The position numbers and the translations under genes are program-made. The notes under the pieces were generated by a model that was not told where the DNA came from, ran no database searches, and saw only the letters and a list, made by a program, of their open reading frames with translations. Shown one piece after another: positions 41,795 to 50,950 of a stretch of 64,000 bases of DNA; positions within the stretch are counted from its first letter, which is position 1; every line of letters begins with the position of its first letter. Source of the DNA: an uncultured Collinsella sp. (GTDB lineage: Bacteria > Actinomycetota > Coriobacteriia > Coriobacteriales > Coriobacteriaceae); the NCBI GenBank assembly GCA_947507155.1, contig CANNOC010000005.1:1-64000 (forward strand), written 5' to 3'.

Positions 41795-43945
41795 ATGGCA
41801 TCCAAATACTCCATGAACGACCGTCCCAGCTGGCCTCGCCGCGCCATCGTTACCGCCGGCGAGCCCTACGGCAACAAGGGCCTTCACTTTGGCCACGTCG
41901 GTGGCGTCTTTGTCCCAGCCGACTTCTTCGCCCGCTTCCTGCGCGACCGTCTGGGCCGCGAGAACGTCATCTTCACCTCGGGCACCGACTGCTACGGCTC
42001 GCCCATCATGGAGAGCTACCGCAAGCTCAAGGAGAACGAAGGCTACGACAAGTCCATCGGCGAGTATGTCGAGTCCAATCACTCCCGCCAGGCCGCGACC
42101 CTCAACAACTACAACATCAGCTGCGATATCTACGGCGGCTCGGGCCTTGAGCCGGCTGCGCAGATTCACAACGAGGTGACCGCCGAGATTATCGAGCGCC
42201 TGCACGAGCAGGGCACCATCTCCAAGCGCTCCACGCTGCAGTTCTACGATGCCAAGGCCGGTACGTTCCTCAACGGCCGCCAGGTGATCGGTCGCTGCCC
42301 CATCCAGGGCTGCAAGTCCGAGAAAGCCTACGCCGACGAGTGCGACCTGGGTCACCAGTTTGAGCCCGAGGAGCTCATCGCGCCCAAGAGCCAGCTCACC
42401 GGCGAGGTGCCCGAGCTGCGCCCGGTCGACAACCTCTACTTCGACCTGCCGGCCTACCTCGACTTTATGAAGACTTACACCGCCAAGCTCGCCCAGAACC
42501 CGCAGGTTCGCTCCGTGGTCTCCAAGACCATGGAAGAGTGGCTGCTGCCGGCACAGCTCTACATCCAGAACAAGTTCCGCGAGGCCTTCGACGCCGTCGA
42601 GGACCAGCTCCCCGAGCACACCGTGCTGGAGCCCGAGGGCAACAAGAGCAGCTTTACCGTCACCTTCCCCAGCTGGAAGGAGCGCGACGACGCCCACGCG
42701 GTGCTCGCCAACGGCGGTGTGCGCTTCCGTAGCGGCAAGTCGCTCGTGCCCTTCCGCATCACCGGCAACATCGACTGGGGCGTTCCGGTGCCCGAGGTCG
42801 ACAGCGTGAACGACGTCACCTGCTGGTGCTGGCCCGAGAGCCTGTGGGCGCCCATCAGCTATACGCGCACCGTGCTCGCACGCGATGCCAAGGCCGCCGG
42901 CGTAACTGAGGGTGTCGCCGCCCAGGATGCCGCCCTCATGGGCGAGCCCTCCGCCGATTCCACGCAGGTCCCCGCGCCCACCTATCAGCACAGCTCACTC
43001 GACTGGCGCGACTGGTGGTGCTCGGACGACGCGCAGATCTACCAGTTCATCGGCCAGGACAACATCTACTTCTACTGCATCGCGCAGACCGCCATGTGGG
43101 AGGCCCTGGGTTGGAACCTCACGCAGAGCACCGTCAGCGCCTGTTACCACCTGCTCTACATGGGCAAAAAGGCCAGCTCGTCCTCGCAGACGCCTCCCCC
43201 GCCGGCAGACGACCTGCTCAACCACTACACCTGCGAGCAGATGCGCGCGCACTGGCTGTCGCTCGGCCTGTCCGAGAAGCCGGTGAGCTTTAGCCCCAAG
43301 GCATACGACACGCGCGTGACCGGCAAGGACAAGGACGGCAACGAGGTGCGCGCCTGCGACGACAAGCGCGTTATCGACCCGGCCCTTAAGGAGAGCGCCC
43401 TTTTGACCGGCGTCTTCAACCGCCTGGCCCGCAGTTGCTTCTATGGCGTCGCCATCAAGGAGGGCGACGAGAGCCCCTATCGCAACGGCTGCATCCCCGC
43501 CGGTGCCGCCTCCGCCACCGTGGTCGAAGCCGCCGAGCAGGCAGCCCTTGCCTTTGAGCAGGCCATGTACAAGTTCGAGACGCACCGCGCGCTCGCCGTG
43601 TGCGACGACTACCTGCGCGCCGCCAACAAGCGCTGGAGCGATGCCTCCAAGGCCGCCAACAAGCTCGAGGGTGAGCCGGCCAACGCCGCCATGACGCAGG
43701 CCCTGGTCGACGCCTTCACCGAGCTGCGCGTGGCGACCGTGCTCATGCACGGCATCGTCCCGGCCGGCTGCGAGCTCATCTGCGAGTACTTCGACGTCGA
43801 CCCGGTCGCCTTCTTTAGCTGGGACAACATCTTTGCCTCTACGGACGAGTTTATGGAGAGCCTGGGCGAGAAGCCCGGCGAGCACCGCGTGAAGCCGCTG
43901 CCCCCGCGCTTCGACTTCTTTAGCAAGCACGAGAGCCAGTACTAA
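41795..43945 (+). CDS. Class I tRNA synthetase of the methionyl type, divergent
   Basis: A 716-residue enzyme of the class I (M) group. The HIGH-type motif is NKGLHFGHVGGVFVPADFF near residue 27 and a zinc knuckle lies in CPIQGCKSEKAYADECDLGH near residue 168. The catalytic core IDWGVPVPE (near 327), WCWPESLWAPISY and FIGQDNIYFYCI follow MetRS order. The KMSKS loop, expected after the YHLLYMG segment near residue 479, reads GKKASSSSQ. The C-terminal half has the helical anticodon-binding domain. Either this is the organism's sole MetRS with an altered signature, or a paralogue with another role. The ATG at 41795 follows GAAGGAGTCCC. The methyltransferase gene follows by 59 bp. Confidence 0.82.
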   Translation: MASKYSMNDRPSWPRRAIVTAGEPYGNKGLHFGHVGGVFVPADFFARFLRDRLGRENVIFTSGTDCYGSPIMESYRKLKENEGYDKSIGEYVESNHSRQAATLNNYNISCDIYGGSGLEPAAQIHNEVTAEIIERLHEQGTISKRSTLQFYDAKAGTFLNGRQVIGRCPIQGCKSEKAYADECDLGHQFEPEELIAPKSQLTGEVPELRPVDNLYFDLPAYLDFMKTYTAKLAQNPQVRSVVSKTMEEWLLPAQLYIQNKFREAFDAVEDQLPEHTVLEPEGNKSSFTVTFPSWKERDDAHAVLANGGVRFRSGKSLVPFRITGNIDWGVPVPEVDSVNDVTCWCWPESLWAPISYTRTVLARDAKAAGVTEGVAAQDAALMGEPSADSTQVPAPTYQHSSLDWRDWWCSDDAQIYQFIGQDNIYFYCIAQTAMWEALGWNLTQSTVSACYHLLYMGKKASSSSQTPPPPADDLLNHYTCEQMRAHWLSLGLSEKPVSFSPKAYDTRVTGKDKDGNEVRACDDKRVIDPALKESALLTGVFNRLARSCFYGVAIKEGDESPYRNGCIPAGAASATVVEAAEQAALAFEQAMYKFETHRALAVCDDYLRAANKRWSDASKAANKLEGEPANAAMTQALVDAFTELRVATVLMHGIVPAGCELICEYFDVDPVAFFSWDNIFASTDEFMESLGEKPGEHRVKPLPPRFDFFSKHESQY

Positions 43946-44004
43946 AGCACGCCGGCAGCAGCGTGCCCGGAAAGTAGTCAATTTGGGACGGGAAGGAAAG
44001 ACGG

Positions 44005-45108
44005 ATGTCCAAGCCGCGTCGTCGTAAGCAGAAAAAGCAGGTTAAGCCCGAGCTCAAGCTTAGGCAGTTTGCCGCTACCGAGCTTTCCGACCGGCTTGCC
44101 GCCCTTCCCTGCGCCGCCGACCTGCCGCGCTTTATGGTCGACACGGTTGCCGGTGCCTATACGCCTGCCGATGCCGAGCTCATGATCGAGGGCTTTGGCG
44201 CCGCAGCCGCGCGCCCGGTCACGCTGCGCGCCAACACGCTCAAGGCGACCGCCGAGGACATTGCCGCGGCACTCGACGCCGCCGGGATCGCCCACCGCTC
44301 CGTCGCGTGGTACCCGGACGCGTTCATCTTGCCCGAGGCCCAGGTTTCCGATCTGTGGGATCTCGACATCTACCGTGACGGCAAAATCTATCTGCAGAGC
44401 TTGTCGTCCATGATGCCGCCTTTGGTGCTGGGCGCCCAGGCCGGCGAGGACATCCTGGACATGTGCGCGGCCCCCGGCGGCAAGACGACGCAGATCGCCG
44501 CCCTCACCCAGGGACAGGCGCACCTCACCGCCTGTGAGATGAGCATTCCCCGCGCCGAAAAGCTCGAGGCAAACTTGGGCCGCCAGGGCGCCAAAAACGT
44601 GCCCGTCATGCGCATTGACGCACGCGAGCTCGACGAGTTCTTCCGCTTTGACCGTATCCTGCTCGACGCCCCCTGCACCGGCACGGGCACCGTCATCAGC
44701 GGCAACGAAAAGAGCCTGCGCGGCCTCACCGAACAGTTGCTCGTTAAGTGCGCCTGCTCGCAGCGCGCGCTTCTGGACCGCGCCATGGGGGCCCTCAAAC
44801 CGGGCGGCACGCTCGTCTATTCGACCTGTTCGATCTTGCCGCAGGAAAACGAGGATGCCCTGCAAGAGGCCCTCGACAAGCACATGGACTGCGAGCTCAT
44901 CCCCCTCGACGGCACGCCAAGCGAAAGCGAAGCGCGTCGCGCCCAGGGTGCCGGCGAGGATCCGCATATCGAGTGCAACGCCCTTACCGAAGCCATTGCC
45001 GAAGGCCACGTCTCGGCCATTGCCAACGGCATGCCCGGCACGCTGACCATTCCGTCCAGTCGCGACTTTGAGGGCTTCTATATCGCCCTGGTCCGAAAAC
45101 GCAGCTAG
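44005..45108 (+). CDS. RsmB/RsmF-family RNA 5-methylcytosine methyltransferase
   Basis: A 367-residue SAM-dependent enzyme of the NOL1/NOP2/Sun family that methylates C5 of cytosine in rRNA. SAM motif I is ILDMCAAPGGKTTQIAAL near residue 149, motif IV with the release cysteine is LLDAPCTGTGTV near residue 221, and motif VI with the nucleophilic cysteine is YSTCSILPQENE near residue 271. The N-terminal 100 residues form the usual alpha-helical and ferredoxin-like lead (VTLRANTLK). It lacks the C-terminal PUA-like domain of RsmF. The start follows GGAAGGAAAGACGG. It is probably co-transcribed with the MetRS-like gene. Confidence 0.92.
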   Translation: MSKPRRRKQKKQVKPELKLRQFAATELSDRLAALPCAADLPRFMVDTVAGAYTPADAELMIEGFGAAAARPVTLRANTLKATAEDIAAALDAAGIAHRSVAWYPDAFILPEAQVSDLWDLDIYRDGKIYLQSLSSMMPPLVLGAQAGEDILDMCAAPGGKTTQIAALTQGQAHLTACEMSIPRAEKLEANLGRQGAKNVPVMRIDARELDEFFRFDRILLDAPCTGTGTVISGNEKSLRGLTEQLLVKCACSQRALLDRAMGALKPGGTLVYSTCSILPQENEDALQEALDKHMDCELIPLDGTPSESEARRAQGAGEDPHIECNALTEAIAEGHVSAIANGMPGTLTIPSSRDFEGFYIALVRKRS

Positions 45109-45132
45109 CGCACGGATTCAAAACTCAACAAG

Positions 45133-45303
45133 CTATCGCCGTGCGCGCCTGTCCTGCTGGTCCTTATGCCGCGCAAGCGCTTCACGCTCCTTGCGCTCAG
45201 CCTTTTTGCCCTTAATGGCCGTGACCGCAAAGTAGATGACCGCGGCGGCAACGATTGCGCCCACGCATAGGCCAATCGAGCCCAACATTGCCGAGAATTC
45301 CAT
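45133..45303 (-). CDS. Small single-pass membrane protein, 56 residues
   Basis: A short frame beginning ATG after GAGAGGTGACGCGGT. It has a hydrophobic segment at residues 5-29 (AMLGSIGLCVGAIVAAAVIY), then a strongly basic tail rich in K, R, E and Q and ending DRRARR. The strong ribosome-binding site, the clean membrane-plus-charged-tail layout and codon use favour a real gene. It is convergent with the methyltransferase gene, whose stop is 25 bp away. I know no family for it. Confidence 0.65.
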   Translation of the reverse strand: MEFSAMLGSIGLCVGAIVAAAVIYFAVTAIKGKKAERKEREALARHKDQQDRRARR

Positions 45304-45495
45304 ACCGCGTCACCTCTCTTTTGTATACGGGACATTCAAGATAGCACCTCGATTCCCGCCACCACAGCTCCTTCACGTTCGCCGGCCCTTCAGTCTAACG
45401 GATGGCGCAGCGGGGAAAAATCAACTCGTCAAACGATTTAGCACTCGCAACGCCGGTCGTACACTGCCGACCGCACAGCATAGAAACGGACCGCC

Positions 45496-46587
45496 ATGGA
45501 TTCTCTCAACGATTTGAACGAGCGCGTCGACGCCTTTGTCGGCACCAGCTCCTTCGAGACGCCTGCCGCGACGAACGACCAAGCCCCCATCGATGTTCCC
45601 GCCGAGGTTCACGAGGACATTGTCGCCTCGGTCGACTTCTCCGAGGTAGAGCTTGCAGACGAATTTACCGAGCCCCAAGTGGCCGTAACTCCCAACGGCC
45701 TTTTGCCCATGGAGCCGCTGCCCATCGACGGGCGCCTGCGCAAGGCGGCCCTCCGTATGCCCGATGAGATCGAGGAGGCCAGCGGCTTTACGCTCTTTGG
45801 CCGCCGCATCAAATCGCTCATCTACACCACCGACGTGGCGGTCATCCGCAACTCCAATGCCGACGCCGTGTTTGCCGTCTACCCCTTCACGCCGCAGCCC
45901 GCCATTACGCAGGCGCTGCTGACCGTTGCCGAGTGCCCGGTCTTTGTGGGCGTTGGTGGCGGCACCACCACTGGCAAGCGCTCCGTGCAGATGGCGGCCG
46001 TCTCCGAGATGCAGGGCGCGGCGGGCTGCGTGGTCAACTCCCCCGCTACCGCCGAGATGGTCGAGCACATTACCAACATCGCCGACATCCCCGTCATCGC
46101 CACGGTCGTTCGCTGCGACGACGATGCTCACGCCAAGGTGCGCGCCGGAGCCAAGATTCTCAACATCGCCGCCGGCAAAAACACGCCCCAGGTCCTGCGC
46201 GAGCTGCGCGAGCACTATCCCAACCTGCCGCTCATCGCACCGGGCGGCAAGACGCCCGAGAGCATCCGTGAAACCATCGCCGCTGGCGCCAACGCCATCA
46301 TCTGGACGCCGCCTTCGGCCCAGCAGCTTCAGACCGACATGATGCAGCGATACCGCAAGATGAAAGAAGACGCCACGCCCGTCATCTCGCGCGACGATGT
46401 GCCCATTATCGACCAGGTCGCCGCCGCCGAGGTTAGCCAGGTCGAGAACATGAATCCCGACGTGCCGATCCCCGACGAAGTCATCGAACGCGTCGCTTCG
46501 ATCCACGATCATATCGAGGAGCGTCGCGCCAGCCGCGGACTCAAACCCTCGCTGCACGGCTTCTTCTTCCGCGGAAAGAAACGCTAG
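45496..46587 (+). CDS. Barrel-like protein of unknown function
   Basis: A 363-residue protein. The first 90 residues look disordered or linker-like. From about residue 95 to 290 there is an alternating alpha/beta pattern with a glycine-rich loop VFVGVGGGTTTGKRSVQ near residue 152, GCVVNSPATAEMVEHI near residue 178, IPVIATVVRCDDDAHAKV near residue 199, GAKILNIAAGKNTP near residue 219 and LIAPGGKTPESIRETIAAGA near residue 245, ending ANAIIWTPPS. The repeats resemble the phosphate-binding loops of TIM barrels such as indole-glycerol-phosphate synthase or dihydropteroate synthase relatives. No catalytic set is certain. The C-terminal 70 residues are helical. Similar proteins are common in Coriobacteriia and usually called hydrolase without evidence. 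It is monocistronic with a terminator after it. Confidence 0.7.
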   Translation: MDSLNDLNERVDAFVGTSSFETPAATNDQAPIDVPAEVHEDIVASVDFSEVELADEFTEPQVAVTPNGLLPMEPLPIDGRLRKAALRMPDEIEEASGFTLFGRRIKSLIYTTDVAVIRNSNADAVFAVYPFTPQPAITQALLTVAECPVFVGVGGGTTTGKRSVQMAAVSEMQGAAGCVVNSPATAEMVEHITNIADIPVIATVVRCDDDAHAKVRAGAKILNIAAGKNTPQVLRELREHYPNLPLIAPGGKTPESIRETIAAGANAIIWTPPSAQQLQTDMMQRYRKMKEDATPVISRDDVPIIDQVAAAEVSQVENMNPDVPIPDEVIERVASIHDHIEERRASRGLKPSLHGFFFRGKKR

Positions 46588-46597
46588 CCGCAGCAGC

Positions 46598-46633
46598 AAG
46601 GCCCGTCCCGCAAACAATGGGACGGGCCTTTTT
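46598..46633 (+). terminator. Terminator after the barrel-like gene
   Basis: AAGGCCCGTCCC and GGGACGGGCCTT form a perfect 12-bp stem around a nine-base loop, followed by TTT. Confidence 0.9.
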
Positions 46634-46695
46634 CTGTTATCGAATGTCGGGAGGGACAGGCGCAGCCGTTAAAACCGTCAGCCAGCCCACGAACG

Positions 46696-47586
46696 TTAGT
46701 CCACGCGCTTGTCGCCCATAAAGAAGACGGCCACCGTGCCGGGGCCGGTATGCGAGCCAATCAGAGCACCGATGCTATTGATCTCAATCTTGCCTTTGAG
46801 CTGCGGAACCTGTTCCTCTATCAGTGCCGCAACGGCCTCGGCGTCCTCGCGGCACGCCGAGTGCGACATGATGCACTTGCCCGAATAGTTCGCGCCGTCC
46901 TGCACATGCGCCATCACGGTCTTGGCCATCTCGGAAATCGCGCGCTTCTTGGTGCGAATCTTCTCGCGTGGCGCCAGCTCACCTTCGCAATCGACCGTCA
47001 TGAGCGGGCAAATCTTGAGCGCCGTGCCGATGATCGCGCTCGCGGCCGAAATGCGACCGCCGCGCAGGTAGCTCGACAGATCGGTCGAGAAGAACCAGTG
47101 GTGCAGGTTGAGTTTATGCTCCTCAATCCAAGCGGCCGTCTCGTCGAGCGAAGCGCCGCTATCGCGAACGTCGGCGGCACACTCCACCAGCAGGCCAAAG
47201 CCCGAAGACGCCGCCAACGAATCGATGACGCGCACCTTACCGCCCTGGGGATAGCGATCCGCGAGCATCTGCGCCGCAACGCAGGCCGATCCATATGTGC
47301 CCGAAATACCCGACGACAAGGTCAGGTGCAGCACGTCTTTACCCTCGGCAACGAACGGCTCCCAAAACTCCTCGTACTCACCCACGCTCACCTGAGACGT
47401 CTTGGGCATGGCGCCCGCGGCAATCTGGGCAAAAAACTCGTCCGGCGTAATCGACTGATACAGATCGTCCGTATAGACAACATCGTCGATCTCGTAATGA
47501 AAACACACGACAGAAATATTGCGCGACGCAAAGAACTCACGGGTTCGATCGGCGGCGGATTCACAGGTCAGGACAAAATCACTCAT
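46696..47586 (-). CDS. DegV family fatty-acid-binding protein
   Basis: A 296-residue second DegV protein. It starts FVLTCESAADRTREF, with CES in place of the usual DSS/DST, then has VVCFHYEIDDVVYTDD near residue 25, KTSQVSVGEYEEFWE near residue 61, VLHLTLSSGISGTYGSA near residue 82 and IDSLAASSGFGLL near residue 118. HHWFFSTDLSSYLRGGRIS near residue 154 is the conserved DL..L..GGRI motif. Lipid binding and cooperation with a fatty acid kinase are family knowledge. The ATG at 47586 follows GGAGCC. Confidence 0.92.
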   Translation of the reverse strand: MSDFVLTCESAADRTREFFASRNISVVCFHYEIDDVVYTDDLYQSITPDEFFAQIAAGAMPKTSQVSVGEYEEFWEPFVAEGKDVLHLTLSSGISGTYGSACVAAQMLADRYPQGGKVRVIDSLAASSGFGLLVECAADVRDSGASLDETAAWIEEHKLNLHHWFFSTDLSSYLRGGRISAASAIIGTALKICPLMTVDCEGELAPREKIRTKKRAISEMAKTVMAHVQDGANYSGKCIMSHSACREDAEAVAALIEEQVPQLKGKIEINSIGALIGSHTGPGTVAVFFMGDKRVD

Positions 47587-47906
47587 ATGAGGCTCCTTAC
47601 TCATTGCTGCGCAAATTATCGCACAGTGAGCCTACATGCGGTACATATGTCCACTATTTACCAAATCGAACCAAAAATAGTGAACATCTTTACCACCATC
47701 GTCTCCACCGACCCGACGCATAAATATCTGAGAAAACACCCTCTGTCGTCTCCACCCGACCAACACATCTACCTTCACTAAATCGATTTACCAAACCGTT
47801 CAGCCGACAATTCAGCCGCTGGCGCAAAATCGAAACAAAAGCGGCGCATACTGGTAAACGTTTGACGCTGTTTATCAGTTTTACCAGCCCCATCGGAAGG
47901 TGTTTC
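47587..47906. promoter_or_regulatory. Upstream region of fbp with five TTTACCA motifs
   Basis: No gene is supported in this 320-bp gap between divergent genes. TTTACCA occurs on the plus strand at 47657, 47689, 47787 and 47880 and in reverse at 47852. The last two form an inverted pair (TGGTAAA ... TTTACCA) around TTGACGCTGTTTATCAG, ending about 20 bp before the fbp start. A second pairing, ACTATTT/AAATAGT, is at 47653-47680. These could be operators of a regulator of gluconeogenesis or of the DegV gene. Confidence 0.45.
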
Positions 47907-49823
47907 ATGGTCGCATTCGATCGCAACCCGCAAGACTTCAAGTATCTGCGCCTGCTGTCGAGACAGTTCCCCACCGAACAATCCGCATTTACCGAAATTA
48001 TCAACCTCTCGGCCATCCTCAACCTACCCAAGGGCACCGAGCATTTTATGAGCGACGTGCATGGTGAGTACGAAGCCTTTATGCACATCCTCAACAACTG
48101 CTCGGGCGTCGTGCGCGAACATGTCGACGAGATCTTTGGCGACACGCTCTCCTTTGACGAAAAGGGCGAGCTGTGTACGCTCATCTACTACCCGCGCGAG
48201 AAGATCGACCTGGTCCGCAGCCGGCGCGAGGACTCCCCCACCTGGTACAAGACCATGCTCGACCAGCTCATTGTGGTTGCCCGCTCGCTTTCGAGCCGCT
48301 ATACGCGCTCCAAGGTGCGTAAGGCCATCCCGCGCGATTACGCCTACATCATCGACGAGTTGCTGCACACGCATCCGGATGAGAACAACTACCGCGTGCG
48401 GTATCACGAGCGCATTATCGAATCCATTCTGGAGACCGCCAGCGCCGATGACTTTATCGAGTCGCTTGCCTCGCTCATCAAGCGCCTCGCCGTCGACCAC
48501 CTGCACTTGGTGGGCGACATCTTCGACCGTGGCGGCGGCGCTGCCAAGATTATGGACCGCCTGCTCACCTATCATTCGCTCGATATTCAGTGGGGTAACC
48601 ACGATCTGCTGTGGATGGGCGCTGCGGCCGGTGAGCCCGCCTGCATCGCCACGGTGCTGCGCAACAACCTGCGCTACGACAATTACGAGATCCTCGAGAA
48701 CGACTACGGCATCTCGCTGCGCGAGCTTGTCGCCTTCGCCGACGCCACCTATACCGCCGGCGAGTCCATCACCCCGCTGATCAAGGCCATCAACGTGCTG
48801 CTCTTTAAACTCGAGGGCCAGATTATCCAGCGCCACCCCGAGTTCGACATGACCGACCGCCTGCTGCTCGACAAGATCGACCACGACACCGGCACGGTCA
48901 CGCTCGCCGACGGCAGCGTGTGGCCGCTCGCGACCAACGACTTCCCCACCGTCGACCCGACGGACCCCTACACGCTCACGCCCCAGGAGCAACACATCAT
49001 CGACAAGCTCGTGTCCGAGTTTGTCACCGCCGATCATCTGCATCGCCATATCGATTTCCTCTACACCCACGGCTCGATGTACAAGGTCACCAACGGCAAC
49101 CTGCTGTTCCATGGCTGTGTGCCGCTCAACGAGGATGGTACCTTTAGCAGCATGAACTGCCTGGGTACCTGGCACGCCGGTCGCGATTATCTCGATTTTT
49201 GCGACCGCATCGCCCGCCGCGCCTGGCGCGTGGGCGACCGCGACGCCCTCGACTGGATGTGGTACCTGTGGATCGGCTTTAACTCACCCGCGAGCGGACG
49301 CCTGGTGCGTACCTTTGAGCGTGCCTATATCGCCGATAAGAGCACCTGGGCCGAGCCGATGGACCCATACTTTACGCTTACCAAGTCGCCCTCGCTCTGC
49401 GACGACATCATGCGCGAGTTCGGCGTCGCACCCATGGCATGTTCGCCGACCGGCCACATCATCAACGGTCATACGCCCGTCAAGACTACCAAGGGCGAGC
49501 AGCCCATCCGCGCCAACGGCAAGCTGTTGGTCATCGACGGCGGCTTCTGTCGCGCCTACCATCCCAAGACGGGCATCGCCGGCTACACGCTTATCTCGAG
49601 CTCGCGCGGATGCCGTCTTAAGTCGCACCGGGCCTTTACGACGGTTGCCGAGGCGCTCACCCGCAACGTGGACATCGAAAGCGAGACCAACCGCTTTGAC
49701 GAGGCCGACCGCCGCCGCATGGTCAGCGATACCGACACTGGCGCCAAGATCCGCAGCCAAATCCAGGACCTACGCCAGCTGCTCGATGCATATAGAAACG
49801 GTGCTATCGAGGAGCGCGCCTAG
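47907..49823 (+). CDS. fbp: Fructose-1,6-bisphosphatase class III
   Basis: Class III FBPase hydrolyses fructose 1,6-bisphosphate in gluconeogenesis and is typical of Firmicutes and Coriobacteria. The 638-residue length matches the family. It belongs to the calcineurin-like metallophosphatases: FMSDVHGEYEAF near residue 47, LVGDIFDRGGGAAKIMD near residue 201, IQWGNHDLLWMGAAAG near residue 229, and NGHTPVKTTKGEQPIRANGK near residue 521 give the metal and phosphate ligands. GGFCRAYHPKTGIAGYTL is the conserved C-terminal region. The ATG at 47907 follows GGAAGGTGTTTC. It is followed by a GtrA gene at 78 bp. Confidence 0.95.
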   Translation: MVAFDRNPQDFKYLRLLSRQFPTEQSAFTEIINLSAILNLPKGTEHFMSDVHGEYEAFMHILNNCSGVVREHVDEIFGDTLSFDEKGELCTLIYYPREKIDLVRSRREDSPTWYKTMLDQLIVVARSLSSRYTRSKVRKAIPRDYAYIIDELLHTHPDENNYRVRYHERIIESILETASADDFIESLASLIKRLAVDHLHLVGDIFDRGGGAAKIMDRLLTYHSLDIQWGNHDLLWMGAAAGEPACIATVLRNNLRYDNYEILENDYGISLRELVAFADATYTAGESITPLIKAINVLLFKLEGQIIQRHPEFDMTDRLLLDKIDHDTGTVTLADGSVWPLATNDFPTVDPTDPYTLTPQEQHIIDKLVSEFVTADHLHRHIDFLYTHGSMYKVTNGNLLFHGCVPLNEDGTFSSMNCLGTWHAGRDYLDFCDRIARRAWRVGDRDALDWMWYLWIGFNSPASGRLVRTFERAYIADKSTWAEPMDPYFTLTKSPSLCDDIMREFGVAPMACSPTGHIINGHTPVKTTKGEQPIRANGKLLVIDGGFCRAYHPKTGIAGYTLISSSRGCRLKSHRAFTTVAEALTRNVDIESETNRFDEADRRRMVSDTDTGAKIRSQIQDLRQLLDAYRNGAIEERA

Positions 49824-49901
49824 CCCCGCCTGCGGGGATTGGCTAAACTTGCTGAGTTTGTCATCCCCGCGGCGCTCCGGCGCCACTCTAAGGCAGGTAC
49901 C

Positions 49902-50297
49902 ATGCAAAAGCTCCTTGCGCAGATCATGAAGTTTGGCGTCGTCGGCGTCATTGCCACCGTCATCGACTTTGGCATCATGAATCTGCTCCACTACGGTCTG
50001 GGCCTCAACATCCTGATCGCCAACACCAGCGGCTTTATCGTCTCGCTCATCTTTAACTACGTCGCGAGCATGAAGTACGTGTTCGCGCACAAGGAAGGCA
50101 TGAGCCGCCGCCGCGAGTTCATTATCTTTGTCGTGCTATCCGTGATCGGCCTGGCACTCAACGACGGTATTGTGCTGGCCCTCAACGCCGGCCTGGGTCT
50201 CGAGGCCAATATCGCCAAGATTTGCGCCACCGCACTGGTCATGGTCTATAACTTTGTGACCCGCAAGATCTTCCTGGAGGGCGAAGAGACCAAGTAG
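49902..50297 (+). CDS. GtrA family membrane protein
   Basis: A 131-residue protein with four predicted transmembrane segments, of the GtrA/DPMS family, which helps move or uses polyprenyl-linked sugars for cell-wall or surface glycan modification. It begins with the family pattern IMKFGVVGVIATVIDFGIMN, has NTSGFIVSLIFNYVASMKYV near residue 46 and ends NFVTRKIFLEGEE. The ATG at 49902 follows GGCAGGTACC. A paralogue follows 219 bp downstream. No glycosyltransferase gene is adjacent. Confidence 0.9.
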   Translation: MQKLLAQIMKFGVVGVIATVIDFGIMNLLHYGLGLNILIANTSGFIVSLIFNYVASMKYVFAHKEGMSRRREFIIFVVLSVIGLALNDGIVLALNAGLGLEANIAKICATALVMVYNFVTRKIFLEGEETK

Positions 50298-50319
50298 CTC
50301 GACATCCCGATAGCCTTAC

Positions 50320-50368
50320 GGCGCCCACAGTCGACGCGCGCTCAGCGAAGCATCGTCCGTGGGCGCCG
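50320..50368. terminator. Hairpin between the two GtrA genes
   Basis: CGGCGCCCAC (50320) pairs with GTGGGCGCCG (50359-50368) around a 29-base loop. No T-run follows directly; it may be a weak terminator or mRNA-stabilising hairpin. Confidence 0.5.
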
Positions 50369-50516
50369 CTCGTTTACGGGCAAATTTTCAACGTTTGCGG
50401 ATTAGCTCTTGAATATTTGGCGAGTTCGTATAGTTCTTGCCAAAGACCTTACGTTTCCCATGCAAAAGCTCTAAAGTATCCTCTGCTCGATTCATCAACG
50501 CATTGGATGTGATTAC

Positions 50517-50924
50517 GTGCGCAAGGCACTGGCACAACCTCATACCAAGCAGTTCCTCAAGTTCGCTGTCGTGGGTCTTATCTCCTTTGGCATCGACTGG
50601 GGCATGCTCATTGCGCTCGTCGAGCTGTTCCACGTCGACTTTTTGATGAGCACCACGATCTCGTTTACCACGTCCGTCGTGGTTAACTACTGGCTCAGCA
50701 TGAAGTACGTGTTCGACCATCGCGAGGGCATGAGCCGCAAGCGCGAGTTTACGATCTTCACCATCCTGTCGGTGATTGGTCTGGGTCTCAACGACCTGTA
50801 CATGTTTGTGGGCGTCACGTTTTTGAGCATCGGCTACCAGGCCATGAAGGCCATCGCCACGTTCCTGGTCACCTGGTATAACTACTTTAGCCGTCGCTTC
50901 TTCCTCGAGGGCGCGCAGTCGTAG
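50517..50924 (+). CDS. GtrA family membrane protein, paralogue
   Basis: A 135-residue four-helix membrane protein clearly related to the preceding GtrA protein: FLKFAVVGLISFGIDWGMLI at the start, SVVVNYWLSMKYVFDHREGM in the middle and NYFSRRFFLEG at the end. The two probably arose by tandem duplication. The start appears to be GTG, since no ATG precedes the homologous region in frame; the ribosome-binding site is weak (GGATGTGATTAC). It ends before a strong terminator. Confidence 0.88.
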   Translation: MRKALAQPHTKQFLKFAVVGLISFGIDWGMLIALVELFHVDFLMSTTISFTTSVVVNYWLSMKYVFDHREGMSRKREFTIFTILSVIGLGLNDLYMFVGVTFLSIGYQAMKAIATFLVTWYNYFSRRFFLEGAQS

Positions 50925-50950
50925 TTTGCTCGACATTAGCTTGAAGGTAT

